Below are positions 1 through 11,764 of a DNA stretch of 64,000 nt, in pieces (the first letter of the stretch is position 1; each line of letters begins with the position of its first letter). The notes under the pieces are model-generated. The model was not told the DNA's origin and did no database searches. It saw only the letters and a list, made by a program, of their open reading frames with translations. This stretch comes from Cheiracanthium punctorium (lineage: Eukaryota > Arthropoda > Arachnida > Araneae > Cheiracanthiidae). A program made the translations under genes and the position numbers. The stretch spans positions 2,873,408 to 2,937,407 of the forward strand of contig JAWZYV010012274.1 of the NCBI GenBank assembly GCA_038373885.1, given 5' to 3'.

Positions 1-322
1 TGAATTTGATGTAATTAAATTTGGTAGTCATGAGAGTAAATGAACGTTTAAAATGAATTACATGAGTTCTAATCTTAACTGCATATTCCTTGGTATAAAA
101 ATTTGATTAAAAGATACACGAAACTTACGTGGCAGTTACAACGTAACGTATCTTGTAACGTAAAGTTGTTTCGTATACTTTTTCATTTAAAAAACACGAA
201 GGATTTTCCATTAAAACGGACGATATTGATTTGCTTTCCCACAAATTTTTGACTACAGGAAACTAATTATATTATATGGTCATCATATAATACTTTTTCT
301 GCTTGAAATCCATTACTACAAC

Positions 323-490
323 CAGGCGCGTAGCCAGGAAAATTTTTCGGGGGTGATATGCGCCTGGAAATTTTTTTTTTGGGGGGGGGGGATATGAACT
401 TATATATGTATAAATAGACGGAATTTCATCACTAATCCAAAAATTTCGGGGGGGATATATCCCGATATCCCACCCCTGGCTACGCCCCTG
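323..490. mobile_element. hAT-like MITE, 168 bp
   Basis: The left end reads CAGGCGCGTAGCCAGG and the right end is its near-perfect reverse complement, CCTGGCTACGCCCCTG. The 8 bases before it (315-322, actacaac) are repeated exactly after it (491-498). An 8-bp duplication with CAG...CTG termini is the hAT pattern. The interior holds G runs and no coding sequence, so it must have been mobilised by a transposase from elsewhere. Confidence 0.88.
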
Positions 491-498
491 ACTACAAC

Positions 499-2384
499 AT
501 AAGAAAACATAAAATATATAAACATGAAAAGTTGAAAAATAGAATATAGAAAAGAAAACACGTTGTTGAAAATATATAATTACTTTTATTTCGACATGAA
601 AAGGAAAATAATCCAATTTTACCTAAACATAATAGGAAAGTACCAAGTTCAAGGATAATAGCGAGCAAGATAATTATGTTCCACCTTAAACTTTTGTTTA
701 CCTTCCTTGCAGTGTTTTTATCTGTGAAGAAGATGATAGTAGGAAAATCACTGTAGCTATACATTAATATTTATGGAAACGGAAGCCGATGTAGAAAGAT
801 TTTAACATGCTCTATGCCACGTGCAACTTTTTGGCTCAGTGCGAAGAACGTCGTTAGTTACCTAACCAAGAGATATTTTTGTAGAGGGATTTCAAGTGCT
901 ACTAGCTTGCACCCTTTAGACAAAAAAAAAAGCATCTTTTACAGTTTTGCGGACATAGATCTCTCGCAAAATGCTCTTAAGGGCTGTAACAATTACTATT
1001 TTTTAAATGGGCATATGCATAAAAGAGCAAGTTTTCGTTATTAGCCAAGTTATACCTCTGACTAAGTAAATTATTAAATTATGCATCGAGGAATAAAGCT
1101 AACATATTTATATGCATAAACGATTTACTAATGAACAAATAAGGTTTCAAAATTTTGTTTTCATTCGGTACTGCAAATTAACAGTACATTAAACTACAAT
1201 TTTGTTCATTTCTTAGACAGTTATTATACGCATAATTGCCAACTTTTGAAATTCCCGTGTAAAATAGCACACGATCGACATTTTTGATGATTTTTGCCAA
1301 ATAGCGTGCAAAAGACATTTTTAACATCAAAGTTAAACAGCATTTTGAATGCTTTTCAGCACATAAACTCATAAGATACTTTAATTCTTGACAATTTACA
1401 TATTTTAAATAGAATAAAACATTAAAAATATATTTCCATAACATACACACTTGGGGTACATTTTAAAAAGAAAAATATTAAATAACGTTTAACTTACTAA
1501 CTTTCATTTAAAAAGGCATTCATACTAGACATACATTTTATGTAATTTTAAATACATTGGGGGAGGAGGGGGAGCAGTTCTGTAACAGATTAAAAAAAGA
1601 ATTGTAAAATTACGCATGAAAAAAAAAATTTTAAGCATAAACATGCTAAGTTTATTTTTTATTTGCTTTCAAAAACATTTTTTTTTTTTCCAAATCGAAA
1701 TAATCTTTGTTACATTTTCATTATTATTATTTTGTAAAGTTTTCATTCATACTTGAACTTGCCTTCTTCAATAAAATTTTTTCTTTACTATTTTGCATGA
1801 AAAAAAAAAGGTTAAAAATATAATTTAAATTTGAAATAAGAATCAATTTTCACTCATAATATTGGAGGTTCAAATAAAAATATTTTAAAGAGAAAATATT
1901 TGTTCCCCAGACGGATGAAAAAAGATTGAAAATAAGATGCTGAAGCATACTCAACGAAAATTTTTTCTACTGATAATTTTAAAGAATAAATAACAAAATT
2001 AGTCGACCTGGGTTTAGGGGAAAGGAGGGGGTGCGAAAATCCGATAATTTTAAAACATATAAAACCGCGGGAAACTCAATAATAATAAATTTGAACAGAT
2101 TATTTTTTTAAGCAAAACATGTTGCGTGATTTTATTGCCAAATTTTATCAAAACATTAAAAAAAAAACTTCGAAATTCATTGCGTAAAAACTGGAATTTC
2201 TTGTAAAATCAAAAGAATCGTCAAAAAAGCGTAAGTTTTAGGCCGAAAGCGTGAAAGTTGGCAAGCAAGTACGTACCTGTATGTACACCCTAACCTATAC
2301 ATAACCCTCGAATATTCGTACTAACAATCTATTCCCCCATCCCCCATGCAGGAAACTACTTGCCGACTCTGCCTCAAAATTATA
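499..2384. other. AT-rich stretch, no gene seen
   Basis: Both strands hold only short chance frames. There are A/T runs, such as near 1621 and 1681, and scattered short G runs near 1560 and 2020. I see no coding exon, RNA gene or complete repeat. Confidence 0.5.
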
Positions 2385-2392
2385 ATTGTTTT

Positions 2393-2530
2393 CAGGGCCG
2401 TACCCAGAAAAAATTTTTGGGGGGAACCAAAAGGTGAAAAAGGCTACATTTTTCACAAAAAAAAGGCTTCATTATTATTGTTTAGTTTCGGGGGGGGCAG
2501 GGGGTCTGGTCCCCCCTGGGTATGGCCTTG
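2393..2530. mobile_element. hAT-like MITE, CCGTACCC subfamily, 138 bp
   Basis: The termini are CAGGGCCGTACCCAG and CTGGGTATGGCCTTG. The flanking duplication attgtttt is exact (2385-2392 and 2531-2538). The interior motif ggtgaaaaaggct, followed by ttttcacaaaaa, is shared with the copy at 56049-56209, so the two form one subfamily. There is no transposase. Confidence 0.86.
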
Positions 2531-2538
2531 ATTGTTTT

Positions 2539-3640
2539 ATTATTTGGTACTGTTATTAAAAATACTCAGAAAATTTAACAAAGCAATGCAAATAGTTAAT
2601 CTTATGAGTCCCTGGGACAGCAATAGCTAGTTTTTTTTTTTTTTTTTGTCATATTTAATCAGTGTGCCCAACTTGTTCTAGATCCTAAGAACAGTCTAGG
2701 CGCCTGTAGGGGACAAACTGACACAGTTATTTTACATATCTATGTATAAAATATTATTACTGCTACTTATCAAGGGACAAATTGTTATAATTTTCGAGAA
2801 ATAATTTACGCTGAAAAATGACGAAATGTATTTTTAAGTTATAAAATGGATTCATACACATTCCATAAATAAATGTATGCAAACGTTGTCTTCATATACG
2901 AACACTTACAGCAATAAAGAAAAGTGACTATAATTAAAAAAAGTAACAAGCATTAAAAAAAACAAGATTTTGAAAACACTTACATCATTTCTAGATAAAT
3001 GTGCTTGGAATAACATGATTTGGCTTTAAAAAAAAATCTGGCAGAATAAATAACTCCTCCCGAACACAGGAAGACCAACCTCACTAAGTAATTAAAAGGA
3101 AAACTTCTAATATCCTCCACCAGGGGTATTGAGGTATATTGCACAAGCAGAGACACATGAATAAATATTATGTTTACAGCCTGGTTGCAAAAGCAACTTC
3201 CAGTTATTTAGAGCGGTTTTCCAGAATTTGGATCAACTTCAAGAAGCTAACAAACTCTCACCCCAAGGGAATTTTTTCCCCTCTTTTCTTTTCTACGAAA
3301 ACACATAACCGGCAAACTCTACGGGAAAAACAAACTAACAAATTTAAAAATCGCAGTATTTAGGTGTTTTTGCTTTTACAGGTTAGAATGTAACATAAAA
3401 AGTCGAGAAAAAAAAGTATCAACTCGAATATTTTCAAATAATAAAATAAACGCTTTTAGGTCGCGGGAATGCAAACAAATTAAAAACGTCTGGCATTTGA
3501 GCTTAAAAACATGATCCTATTTTCCTTGACAAAAGAGAAAAAACATTGCTAAAAAGTTTTTATTTCAGAGATATCTGGCACGTACAGACAAAAACAGAAT
3601 TTGGGGGCGGGGAGATATAGAAGAGATTTGATTTGATTTT
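2539..3640. other. AT-rich stretch, no gene seen
   Basis: A T run lies near 2631-2647. I see no supported coding sequence and no repeat with clear ends. Confidence 0.4.
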
Positions 3641-3689
3641 GTGGATAAAGCAAAGCTACACATCTGTATAAAGGAGCAATGCCTTGGAT

Positions 3690-3882
3690 GGCGGACTTTT
3701 TATATAAATGGGCGGACTTTTTAGATGTCGGGTTCTAACACGTATTCAAGTTACATCTGGAGAAAATCACTCAAAACTCCAAACCTTTAGATCGACAGCC
3801 ACGCAGTAGGCCAGAACCTTGGACCTTCACATTTCGGCCATCTACCAGCTTCAGTGTCTTATCCATTCGGCCATTGTCGGCG
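3690..3882 (-). repeat. tRNA-derived SINE, family A, with downstream extension
   Basis: Read on the minus strand, the head is GCCGACAATGGCCGAATGG followed by ATAAGACACTGAAG. This resembles the A-box half of a Leu/Ser-type tRNA and is followed by a degraded B-box region. The body contains the family sequence taacacgtattcaagttac. The copy at 9475-9648 matches not only here but also over about 100 bases beyond the tRNA head (to about 3990 here and 9750 there), so a unit larger than the SINE was copied. Confidence 0.7.
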
Positions 3883-4436
3883 ACTTTTAAAAATGAGCTG
3901 TTCAGTGTTGTTGCAAAAGGAATGTAGATTTTTCAAGAACAACATACGATAGTACGTAACCATTCTCAATTGTTTATGGTTAGAATTATTGACATAGTTT
4001 ACAAATTTAGAAATTATCACCGAAATGTCCCGTTTTTAGAAACCGAGCAACTATTTCAAAAAAGGACGCAAAAGATTAAAAAAATCTGACGTTCGTGTCT
4101 AGTAGCTTTTAATCATAAATTTTATATAACTCTGATTTAAGTAGAAAGGTTTTTTTTTTTTTTACCTTTAATGAATATAAGTTATAAAAGCGCAATTGGA
4201 AGTCGCAGTTCTTAAAGTAACTAATAAAGTAACTAAAGTAACTTGTAACTAATGAAATTAAATTTTTTGGAAATCGTGCTAAAAACTTATTGGTATTTTA
4301 AAATCAACAGGTGTTTTATTTCATTCCCCCCCCCCTTTTTGAATACATATACTATTACCCAAAAACTAGTAGTAGATGTCTTGAGATTTGACAAAAATTG
4401 TCACCTAAAAACTAGAGAAATTAACCCTGTTTTGAA

Positions 4437-4463
4437 AATAAATAAATAAATAAATAAATAAAC
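4437..4463. repeat. (TAAA)n microsatellite
   Basis: This is an uninterrupted run of six to seven taaa units. It lies just upstream of the transposon that starts at 4501. Confidence 0.9.
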
Positions 4464-4500
4464 GGTCACATTACATATACCAAGTGTGAATTATCAATAG

Positions 4501-5464
4501 CAGTGACGGCTCCTCCATTTGAGCACATAAGCACGTGAACCCCCAAAGGAAAAACTAAAGAATAAACACATTAACAAATTAAATTTAAAACAAATATTAA
4601 GCACACTTCTAGATTTATGTGAATTTAAAACGTGAGTTTTACTATCTCCCCCTCCCCCCACTATTATTAAATAAGCTTATTATAGCTAACGCACTGTTGT
4701 GTAGGTCATGGGCGCCGGCAGAATATTTCCCAGGGGGGAGGGGGGCAAAGACTACTTCAACGTATGGTTACCATGTTGGAAAGTGCAAAAAAGCAAGGGA
4801 AAACACTGCATACAAAAATCCAGGGGGAGATGGCATTGCCCCCCTTGCCCTATGCTGCCGGCGTCCATGGTGTAGGTTACTACAGCACAGTCTTCAATCA
4901 ATCGCACGTGCGAACGGAAAAATTTTCCCCTGAACCGCTTTCTGGGATCAGAAGCCGAGACAGCGGCAAAGAAGTACGGCACTGATGAAATCATTCCGTT
5001 CGCAGATTTTGATTGTGCACACATTGCCAACTTTAAGTTATCGGTTCTGGATTTTCCCTCGGTTTGTTACGTTCGGTTAGTTAATTAACTTTTATTTCAT
5101 TTTCTTAACATTTTCTTTATTTCTATCATTTTTCACTGCATTATTTTTTTACAAACTAGCGTAAATAATTAAGATGGGAGTCAAAGACGTGTTTCGGAGC
5201 TAAAGCATTGGCATTTTTCAATAGTATCCTTTGAAAAAAAATTGAAATAAAATGAATCGAGACAGCACCACGGCTAAAACTTATCTTGTTGACGAAATGT
5301 AAGACCAAAGAAGACTTGTTTTCTTTTAAGTTTCGTGCGTTGTTTTTCTTTCACTGCTGGAAACGCAAATCTATTTTAATTTGTAAGGTGCGTCGTATCT
5401 GCCTATTTAAGTTTCGAAATTTGTTTTGTGAACCTCCTTTTAAATAACCCACGAGCCGCCACTG
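4501..5464. mobile_element. hAT-like non-autonomous element, 964 bp
   Basis: The left end is CAGTGACGGCTCCTCCATTT and the right end is GAGCCGCCACTG. The flanks are atcaatag (4493-4500) and atcaataa (5465-5472), 7 of 8 identical. A second copy at 18112-18755 shares the interior, including aaatgtaagaccaaaga. A smaller MITE is nested at 4707-4869. The interior frames (4619-5030) run across the nested insertion and do not look like transposase. Confidence 0.82.
4707..4869. mobile_element. Nested hAT-like MITE, 163 bp
   Basis: The termini are CATGGGCGCCGGCAG and CTGCCGGCGTCCATG. The 8-bp duplication gtgtaggt is exact (4699-4706 and 4870-4877). The homologous copy at 18112-18755 carries the unoccupied site (attgtaggttactaac near 18307), which independently confirms the insertion point. 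Confidence 0.92.
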
Positions 5465-5870
5465 ATCAATAACCTTAAAAATTTTTACTTATATACTCAC
5501 TCATCTGTTATCATCATCATCATAACATTTAAGGTACATGCTTAAACAAAATTATATTTTTATAAAAAATCCTACATAAAATGTGTATTACATTAGAATT
5601 AATTCCTATTTACAATTTGCAGTCAAACAATGGCTATTTTCCGATCGAAAAATGTTAATGGAATAATATTAGAGAAGTTCTCTCGCAGAAAGGTAAATCC
5701 ACCACTTTCATCGCATAGTAACAACTTCATAAACTGTAGGGAACAAACAGCTAAAGAGATTAGAGACGAGCGACAACTAATTAAATGCAAAATAAACAAT
5801 TTTGTTGAAAGTGAGAAGCCCTAGTTCGAACCGTCATTTGTTTGGTAAACCTCAACTGAAGTGATTAGAG

Positions 5871-6901
5871 CATGGGTTCTTAAACTGTGGTCTGCGGACT
5901 CCTAGGATGTTCGAGAAGTTATGAAAAATGGTTGTACAGAGTTAAAAAAAAAAAAAAGCCAAGAAGTGCGGAGTAATAAAAAAATATTTTCAAGGCAATA
6001 AATAAAATATGAAGCTATTATTATGCTCTATAATTTATATATATATATTATTTTAATTTTGATTCTTCTTTACAACATTTCTTAAAAATTATTTATATTT
6101 ATATTATTTAATTTTTTGTCAGAAGTTGACTTTTCCCCCCACATGTTTCTGCATTTCAACTGAGTAGGTGGTAACAGTGCATAGGCGCACCCACGGGGGG
6201 GGGGCTATGGAGGCTGAAGCCCCCCCTAAAGGTGGGAAATTAGAAGTGAAAAGTATTGAAAATTGTTACTAATGAGTTAAATGTTTTCTTCTTAAAAATA
6301 GTCTTCAAATTATTTCTAAATGTTTTCTTTTTAAAAATTGTCTTCAAATTAATTCTAAAATACTTCAAAAATACTTCAAAAATTCAATACTTCGACAATT
6401 CAATACAATTCAATTTCAATACTTCTAAAATACTTCAACTCTAAAATACTCCAAAAAAAGATGTTAGTTTTTAAATAAAAACTTACAACAGTTAGAGCAT
6501 GAAACACGGTTAAACTTGGTTACAACAACACTGGAAAGATCATATAATTATTTGATTCTAAAATGAGTTACATTGCTCGTGGGGTTGTGTTCTACGGGCA
6601 AGTCGACTGGCACAGAATATTTTGACGTTATAAGAGGTCACTATAACCGAGTTCAGCAGTATTTGTAGCCCAGCCCCCCCTAAACTAAAATCCTGGGTGC
6701 GCCACTGTAACAGTGTACGCTTACCATTTTTACCGACCTCTATTTTAACCCAGCTGTTACGTCGCAGTTGTTGAGTGTTGCGCCAGAAATTAAGTTTCAA
6801 GAACGACGTAAAACGTCGTAAAAGGGTTCAGATAGATGAACTCCAGGGGGGGGGGGGGTTCAAGAGGTTGTCCACGGAGTACTTACGTTTAAGAACCTCT
6901 G
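5871..6901. mobile_element. hAT-like (Charlie-type) non-autonomous element, 1031 bp
   Basis: The left end is CATGGGTTCTTAAACTGTGG and the right end reads GTTTAAGAACCTCTG, its inverted partner. The flanks gattagag (5863-5870) and gattaaag (6902-6909) agree at 7 of 8 bases. The TTCTTAAAC(TG)GTGGTC start is typical of hAT/Charlie elements. A MITE is nested at 6180-6707. A run of 13 G lies near the right end. I see no transposase frame. Confidence 0.85.
6180..6707. mobile_element. Nested hAT-like element, 528 bp, CGCACCC subfamily
   Basis: The left end is CATAGGCGCACCCACGGGGG and the right end is CCTGGGTGCGCCACTG. The target duplication taacagtg is exact (6172-6179 and 6708-6715). The interior at 6256-6460 is a simple repeat of ttctaaaatacttcaa-like words. 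The frame read through it is low-complexity Asn/Phe/Lys and is not a gene. Confidence 0.88.
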
Positions 6902-7254
6902 GATTAAAGCCTTAAGCTAGTTAATTAAATTCAGAATCGAAATATTGCGTTTCATGTAGAACTGGCCAGTTTGAAAGGGCTTTATTAACTTAAAATTTGT
7001 AACCAGGCTCATTATTCGATACCATAAGAGTAGCCAGGTCAAAAATTTGTATGCGAGGGGATGGGAAAGAAGGGGGCCTAGCTATGGGATATTATATGCA
7101 TGTAATATAAACCAGTGGTGTATCGGAAAATCCCGAGACCCACCAGTAGAAAATGTGAGAGGCCCTTCGTAAAACTTACGGAGCCCCGTTGATAGGGGAT
7201 CCCTGCTTTTCAGCACTCTCTATTGTTATCTCGAGTCTTCTAACGCGGAGGAGT

Positions 7255-7400
7255 TGTGTTATGTTATGGCTAAGTTAAGCTAAGGCTGTCTGCCAAGGAT
7301 TTGGGGGGTACCTTGGCCGGAGGACTTTTACAGGGGTTCTAACGCGTATTCACGTTGCATCGGGAGAAAACCGACCAAAACTCTAGACCCAGTCTAACGC
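7255..7400 (-). repeat. SINE family A, truncated
   Basis: Body sequence ggttctaacgcgtattcacg, followed by tcgggagaaaaccgacc, matches the body of the other family A copies. The tRNA head is lost. It is followed by unrelated sequence containing two copies of an agcactctcta word (near 7215 and 7543). Confidence 0.6.
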
Positions 7401-7420
7401 GGTAGATGGATTTCTTTGTG

Positions 7421-9470
7421 CTCCCGGTTTGTATGGGCACACCCTGCAGGAAATATTACAAAGGGCTTACTTTGGCGCCCAAAAAAACTGCCAGAGGTGG
7501 GATTTAAAGAGCTTCTAAGACTTTACAGGAAGCCCTGCTCTACAGCACTCTCTAATATCATCAAAATTTTACTAGAAAGATTCCATAGTGCTTCCGAGTC
7601 ACTATGACTATTCCCTGTCAAAGATAATGCCCAGACTGCTTGGGCAACCATAACCCTTTTCTATAGTCGCTGAGAGGCCTTAACTGGAATGGATGGGAAT
7701 CCAATACTCAGAGGGCACCTCTTCTTTGTAGAAGACTAGTTTTTAGTTAAATATTACCACAACTTTCTTAATTCGCCATATTTCTTCAGATTTTAAACTA
7801 TCAAAGCTTTAACAAATGAATAATTTAATTTAAAGATTTGATTTTCAAATATTTTTTTTCAATAACATTTTTGAAAATTCATTTTAAACAAACGTATTTT
7901 CTTTTCAGAAAAACCTGTGACATGAGTGGGATGGAAAGGAGGGTCGGTCGGGTAAACCTTCCCCCCCCCCCCCGCACACACCTGGTTACGCGACTAATGA
8001 AAAAAAATAAATAAATAAATAAACAGCGTACACGTACTCATACACAACGGGGAAAAAAAGAAAACAAAATCAACACGTAGATATACACGATGAGAAGAAA
8101 ACAAACGAATATACCTGTTGCGTACGTAATCAAGCTCTGAACAATAGGTCACTTGGTTTGTCAAAGTAGCGACGTTTTTTTTTTTCAAACAAACATCTCC
8201 GCGTAGGTATCTAAAATAAACCACACAGTCTTTAGCACACTTTCTCGGAGTTGTCGCTAAGTCCTAAGAAAAAGGTGGTTGCATTTTCCGCCACAACGTT
8301 CCCCTACTCGATGTCAACGGACTAGTCAATTTGGACAGGATTCAAAAATGTCGCGCCTCTCCTGAAAGGATAGACTGAATCACCCAAGCACACATTCGAA
8401 ACTTCAAGCAGGTAATTTGGCTCGGAATATTAAAGTAAGAGTGTGTCAATATGGATTTAATAAAAAGTATCTAACAATATTTAATTGATTAAAAGAAAAA
8501 AAATAACAGTAATAACAATCAGTATACGCACACATGCGACTTCAATAAAGAAGTGGTAGATAATAATGCCTGACACTTCCTTTAAGTCAACGGGAACACG
8601 TCAGAAGTGAAAATGTAATTAACCGACAGTTTTCCAATATATGAAATAAATTCACAGTAAGACAAGTTTTAATAACTTATAAAGACGTTCCCCTAACAGG
8701 ATTCAATGTTTCAATTATTCAGGTAATCAAGCACACCTATGATAAACCGAAATATTTCAGTATTTATTATTATTATTTTAATTCCTTAATATTTTTTAAG
8801 TTTATCTTTAGGCAAAGTATATATAAAAATAGTACTCTAAGGCATGGGCTCAATGTCGGAGGAGAGAGAAGTACAACCCCCCCCCCTCTAAAAAAATAAA
8901 AATAAAATAAAGCACGCTTTACTTATGCGTCTAATTTGATTTTAGACTGGTAGCTACCAAAAATCTCCCAAATTAAGCACATTGTGTGTGTCACGGTAGA
9001 ATTAAATTATTTTAGAAATATTCTTAAAATTAAATTGAGGCCTTAATTTCAGGCTTGCGAGAACAATGCAGTGCAAATTCTAGGCACTTGTTTTGTAAAG
9101 ATAATAGACGGTTCTCATCTTATAAAATATTTGCTCAGTTTGTTTTATCTCTTTAAACAATTAAAAGAGCTTCTGGTATTTCTTTCAAGAAACTTCCTTC
9201 TGATAAATTTGACTATAACCTAGTAGATCACCTGACCAGGTTATAGTAGTTTTTATTCTACTCATAGTTTTTCCGACAACTTTCAGAAAAGTACAAGTAT
9301 GCATGTTATATTTTTAGATAGATCCGAAAATGCATTTAACAGAAGCGATTTTCCGTTAAATTTCTTATACTCCACCATTCGTGGTATATATCAAAACACA
9401 ATAAAATAATCCAATAGTCCCATTAAAAATGTCGTTTTGTAACGCTAAAGCACACTAGGAGTATCTGCCA
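7421..9470. other. No gene seen; fragmentary repeat ends
   Basis: There is a probable solitary right end of a hAT-like MITE near 7960-7997 (C run, then cctggttacgcgactaatg) and an (AAAT)n microsatellite at about 8000-8022. The rest is AT-rich with short chance frames. Confidence 0.35.
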
Positions 9471-9474
9471 AAAG

Positions 9475-9648
9475 GAGTAATGACTTCAGCGGAGGGCTTT
9501 TTTAGTAATGTAACGCGTATTCAAGTTACATCTGGAGAAAACAGGCAAAAATGCCAGACCGTTAGATCGCCAACCGTGCGGGAGGCCCAAACTCTGGGCC
9601 TTTACACTTCAGTGTCTTATTCACTTGGCCATTGGTCGGCGACATTAT
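9475..9648 (-). repeat. SINE family A with shared extension
   Basis: On the minus strand the head is GCCGACCAATGGCCAAGTG followed by AATAAGACACTGAAG. The body matches 3690-3882, as does the extension to about 9750 (gagctgttca, then tacgtaaccattc). The extended match indicates a composite repeat or an old duplication rather than two independent SINE insertions. Confidence 0.7.
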
Positions 9649-10153
9649 AAATGAGCTGTTCATAGAATGTCGTTGCAAAAGAAGTACAGAAGAACTTCAA
9701 GAACTACATACGACAATACGTAACCATTCCCAATTGTTTATTCTTACAATATATGTAATACGTAATTTGGTTATGTAGAATGACATTTACATATGCACCT
9801 TCGATACACAAGCCCACAAAACTGCGAAAGCATTGACTGCTATAAGGTATGATCCAATGTCAAGGTAAGCACATTTCAATGACGAATCCTTAAAATAAAA
9901 GGTTAACTGAACAGTCCCCCCCCCCCCACCACCACCAAAGCAACTGCATCTTTCCTCGCGAAAAAAAAAAAAAAAAAATTTTTTTTACATACAGTTATTC
10001 ATAAACAAAGACTGGCTAGTAATCCGCATAAGTTAAAAATGGTGATTAATATGTTAGTGTGGAAACAAGGTATGCTTCATTCCGTCCAATATCAATCTAG
10101 ATAAAGAAATTAAGTCGTCAGTCCCGAGTGATACAAAAACAATACATTCCACT

Positions 10154-10321
10154 CAGGGGCGTAGCCAAGGGGGGGGTTAGGGGGGTCATAACCCCCCCAT
10201 GAGGAATTTTTTGCCATACAAAATGTATATTCTTCACTACATTGTCACACCCACGTATACATATATATGAGTTGTAGTAGTCATAATCCCCCCCCATGAA
10301 AAATTTCTGGCTACGCCCCTG
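10154..10321. mobile_element. hAT-like MITE, 168 bp
   Basis: The ends are CAGGGGCGTAGCCAAGG and CTGGCTACGCCCCTG. The exact 8-bp duplication attccact lies at 10146-10153 and 10322-10329. The interior is close to the copy at 25878-26047 (acaaaatgtatattcttca and atgaaaaatttctgg), so both belong to one subfamily. Confidence 0.92.
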
Positions 10322-10329
10322 ATTCCACT

Positions 10330-11265
10330 GAAGTACCAACCAAGCGAAGTTTCAAAAATATCCTCTATTATCGAACAAAATTACGTCCGAATAAATATTC
10401 GTATAATGACCGTGCTCGTGGGTCACTCATTCCCTATCGATGTTCAAGGAAAACCAGAAAACTGACAAAAAAATTTTAAATAGATATAAAAATATAAAAA
10501 AAAAAGAGGTGACTTTCCAATACACATAATTTCACCACACGTGTATTTACGCCGCCTTATTAAACAAGTTTCCATTCATGTATATGTTGCCAGCAAAGTC
10601 AAGGTTAGAAGTTGGAGTAGCACGAGGGAATGAACTGTCATTAGAATTTTCAGTTTTTATGGTCTTGCACAACAAAGAGAAACTCCTCTAACGTATACTC
10701 GGACAAAAAGATTCGCAGAGCTGATACTGTGTGCGATATTATTAGACAAGTAATAATCATGAAAGCAACACGTTACATAAGCTAAAAGAATTCGACACAT
10801 TCTCCTATCCCGAGAAATTTGACATTGGCGATAAAAAATAAATTAATTAAAATTAAAAAAAAAAAAAAGCAAAACCGTAACCAGTCTTACTGAAAAATGA
10901 AGCAAGCTCCCCTCGTGTTATTCCATAGGCAGGAGATTCATTTAAATAAAGAGCTTTAGTCTAAAATTATTTATAGAAAATGCAAAAATGCGTGCCAAGT
11001 GTCTCCGATACAAAATTAATTACCCTAGCCTCCAATACGACGAAATTGGTCTTTAATAATTGTTATGAATTCTCGTGAATGTCATACGTTCTTCCTACTC
11101 ATCACAAGGCCATACTTAGGGAAGCAGCTCTTAACTGCACGGGGCCAGAAAAGTTACTTTTTTCTATCAGACTGCACTACACCTGGACTTTTATCCACTC
11201 TTTGCCAGACTCGTAGGACTGGGCATCACGGTATTCCAGAATTTTGCAGAATAAGACCGAATACA
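10330..11265. other. AT-rich stretch, no gene seen
   Basis: I find only short frames and an A run near 10858. A 70-residue frame at 11065-11277 has no recognisable domain and runs into the next element. Confidence 0.4.
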
Positions 11266-11764
11266 TTAACCCTTTGAGGCGCAACCCTTTCCCAATGCTG
11301 AAAAAAGGGCAGGCGTTGCCATCGCTCGACTTAACTACCAGCAAGATGGCGGACGATCGAAACGTTCATCGCGTGCCACAGATCTAGAAACCCTTTTTTT
11401 TAACGCAGCTGGCTGTGGTCGCGCACAGCTCTAGATCTGTGGCACGCGATGAACGTTTCGATCGTCCGCCAACTTGCTGGTAGTTAAGTCGAGCGATGGC
11501 AACGGCTGCCCTTTTTTCAGCATTGGGCAATCTATCCAGCTGTTCTCGCGTTCTTCCATCTTTCGGCAGATGTGAGTGCTGTTAAAAATAGCCGTGACCA
11601 TTTTTTTACGGGAAATGACGTGCTCAAAAGTAAAGGATTCTCGTGGAGCTAGGTCACCCGCAACTATTTTTATAGAAATCAAATCTATTCTTCGTGACTG
11701 GCAACAGTCAAAACGTCAGAGTTTGGTGTTCCCAGAGCTGGAACATTGCGCGTTAAAGGGTTAA
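11266..11764. mobile_element. piggyBac-like MITE with large internal hairpin
   Basis: It is bounded by TTAA at 11266-11269 and 11761-11764. The inverted ends are CCCTTTGAGGCGC and GCGCGTTAAAGGG. TTAA duplication with short C/T-rich ends is the piggyBac pattern. Inside, 11291-11388 and 11430-11527 are inverted repeats of 98 bp that I aligned with two mismatches and a 41-bp loop. Small frames on both strands (11431-11764) come from the hairpin and are not genes. Confidence 0.8.

Noticed and set aside
7024..7997. A complete hAT-like element of about 970 bp
   Set aside because: The left candidate (agtagccaggtc) and the right end (cctggttacgcgactaatg) pair poorly, and the flanks do not match.
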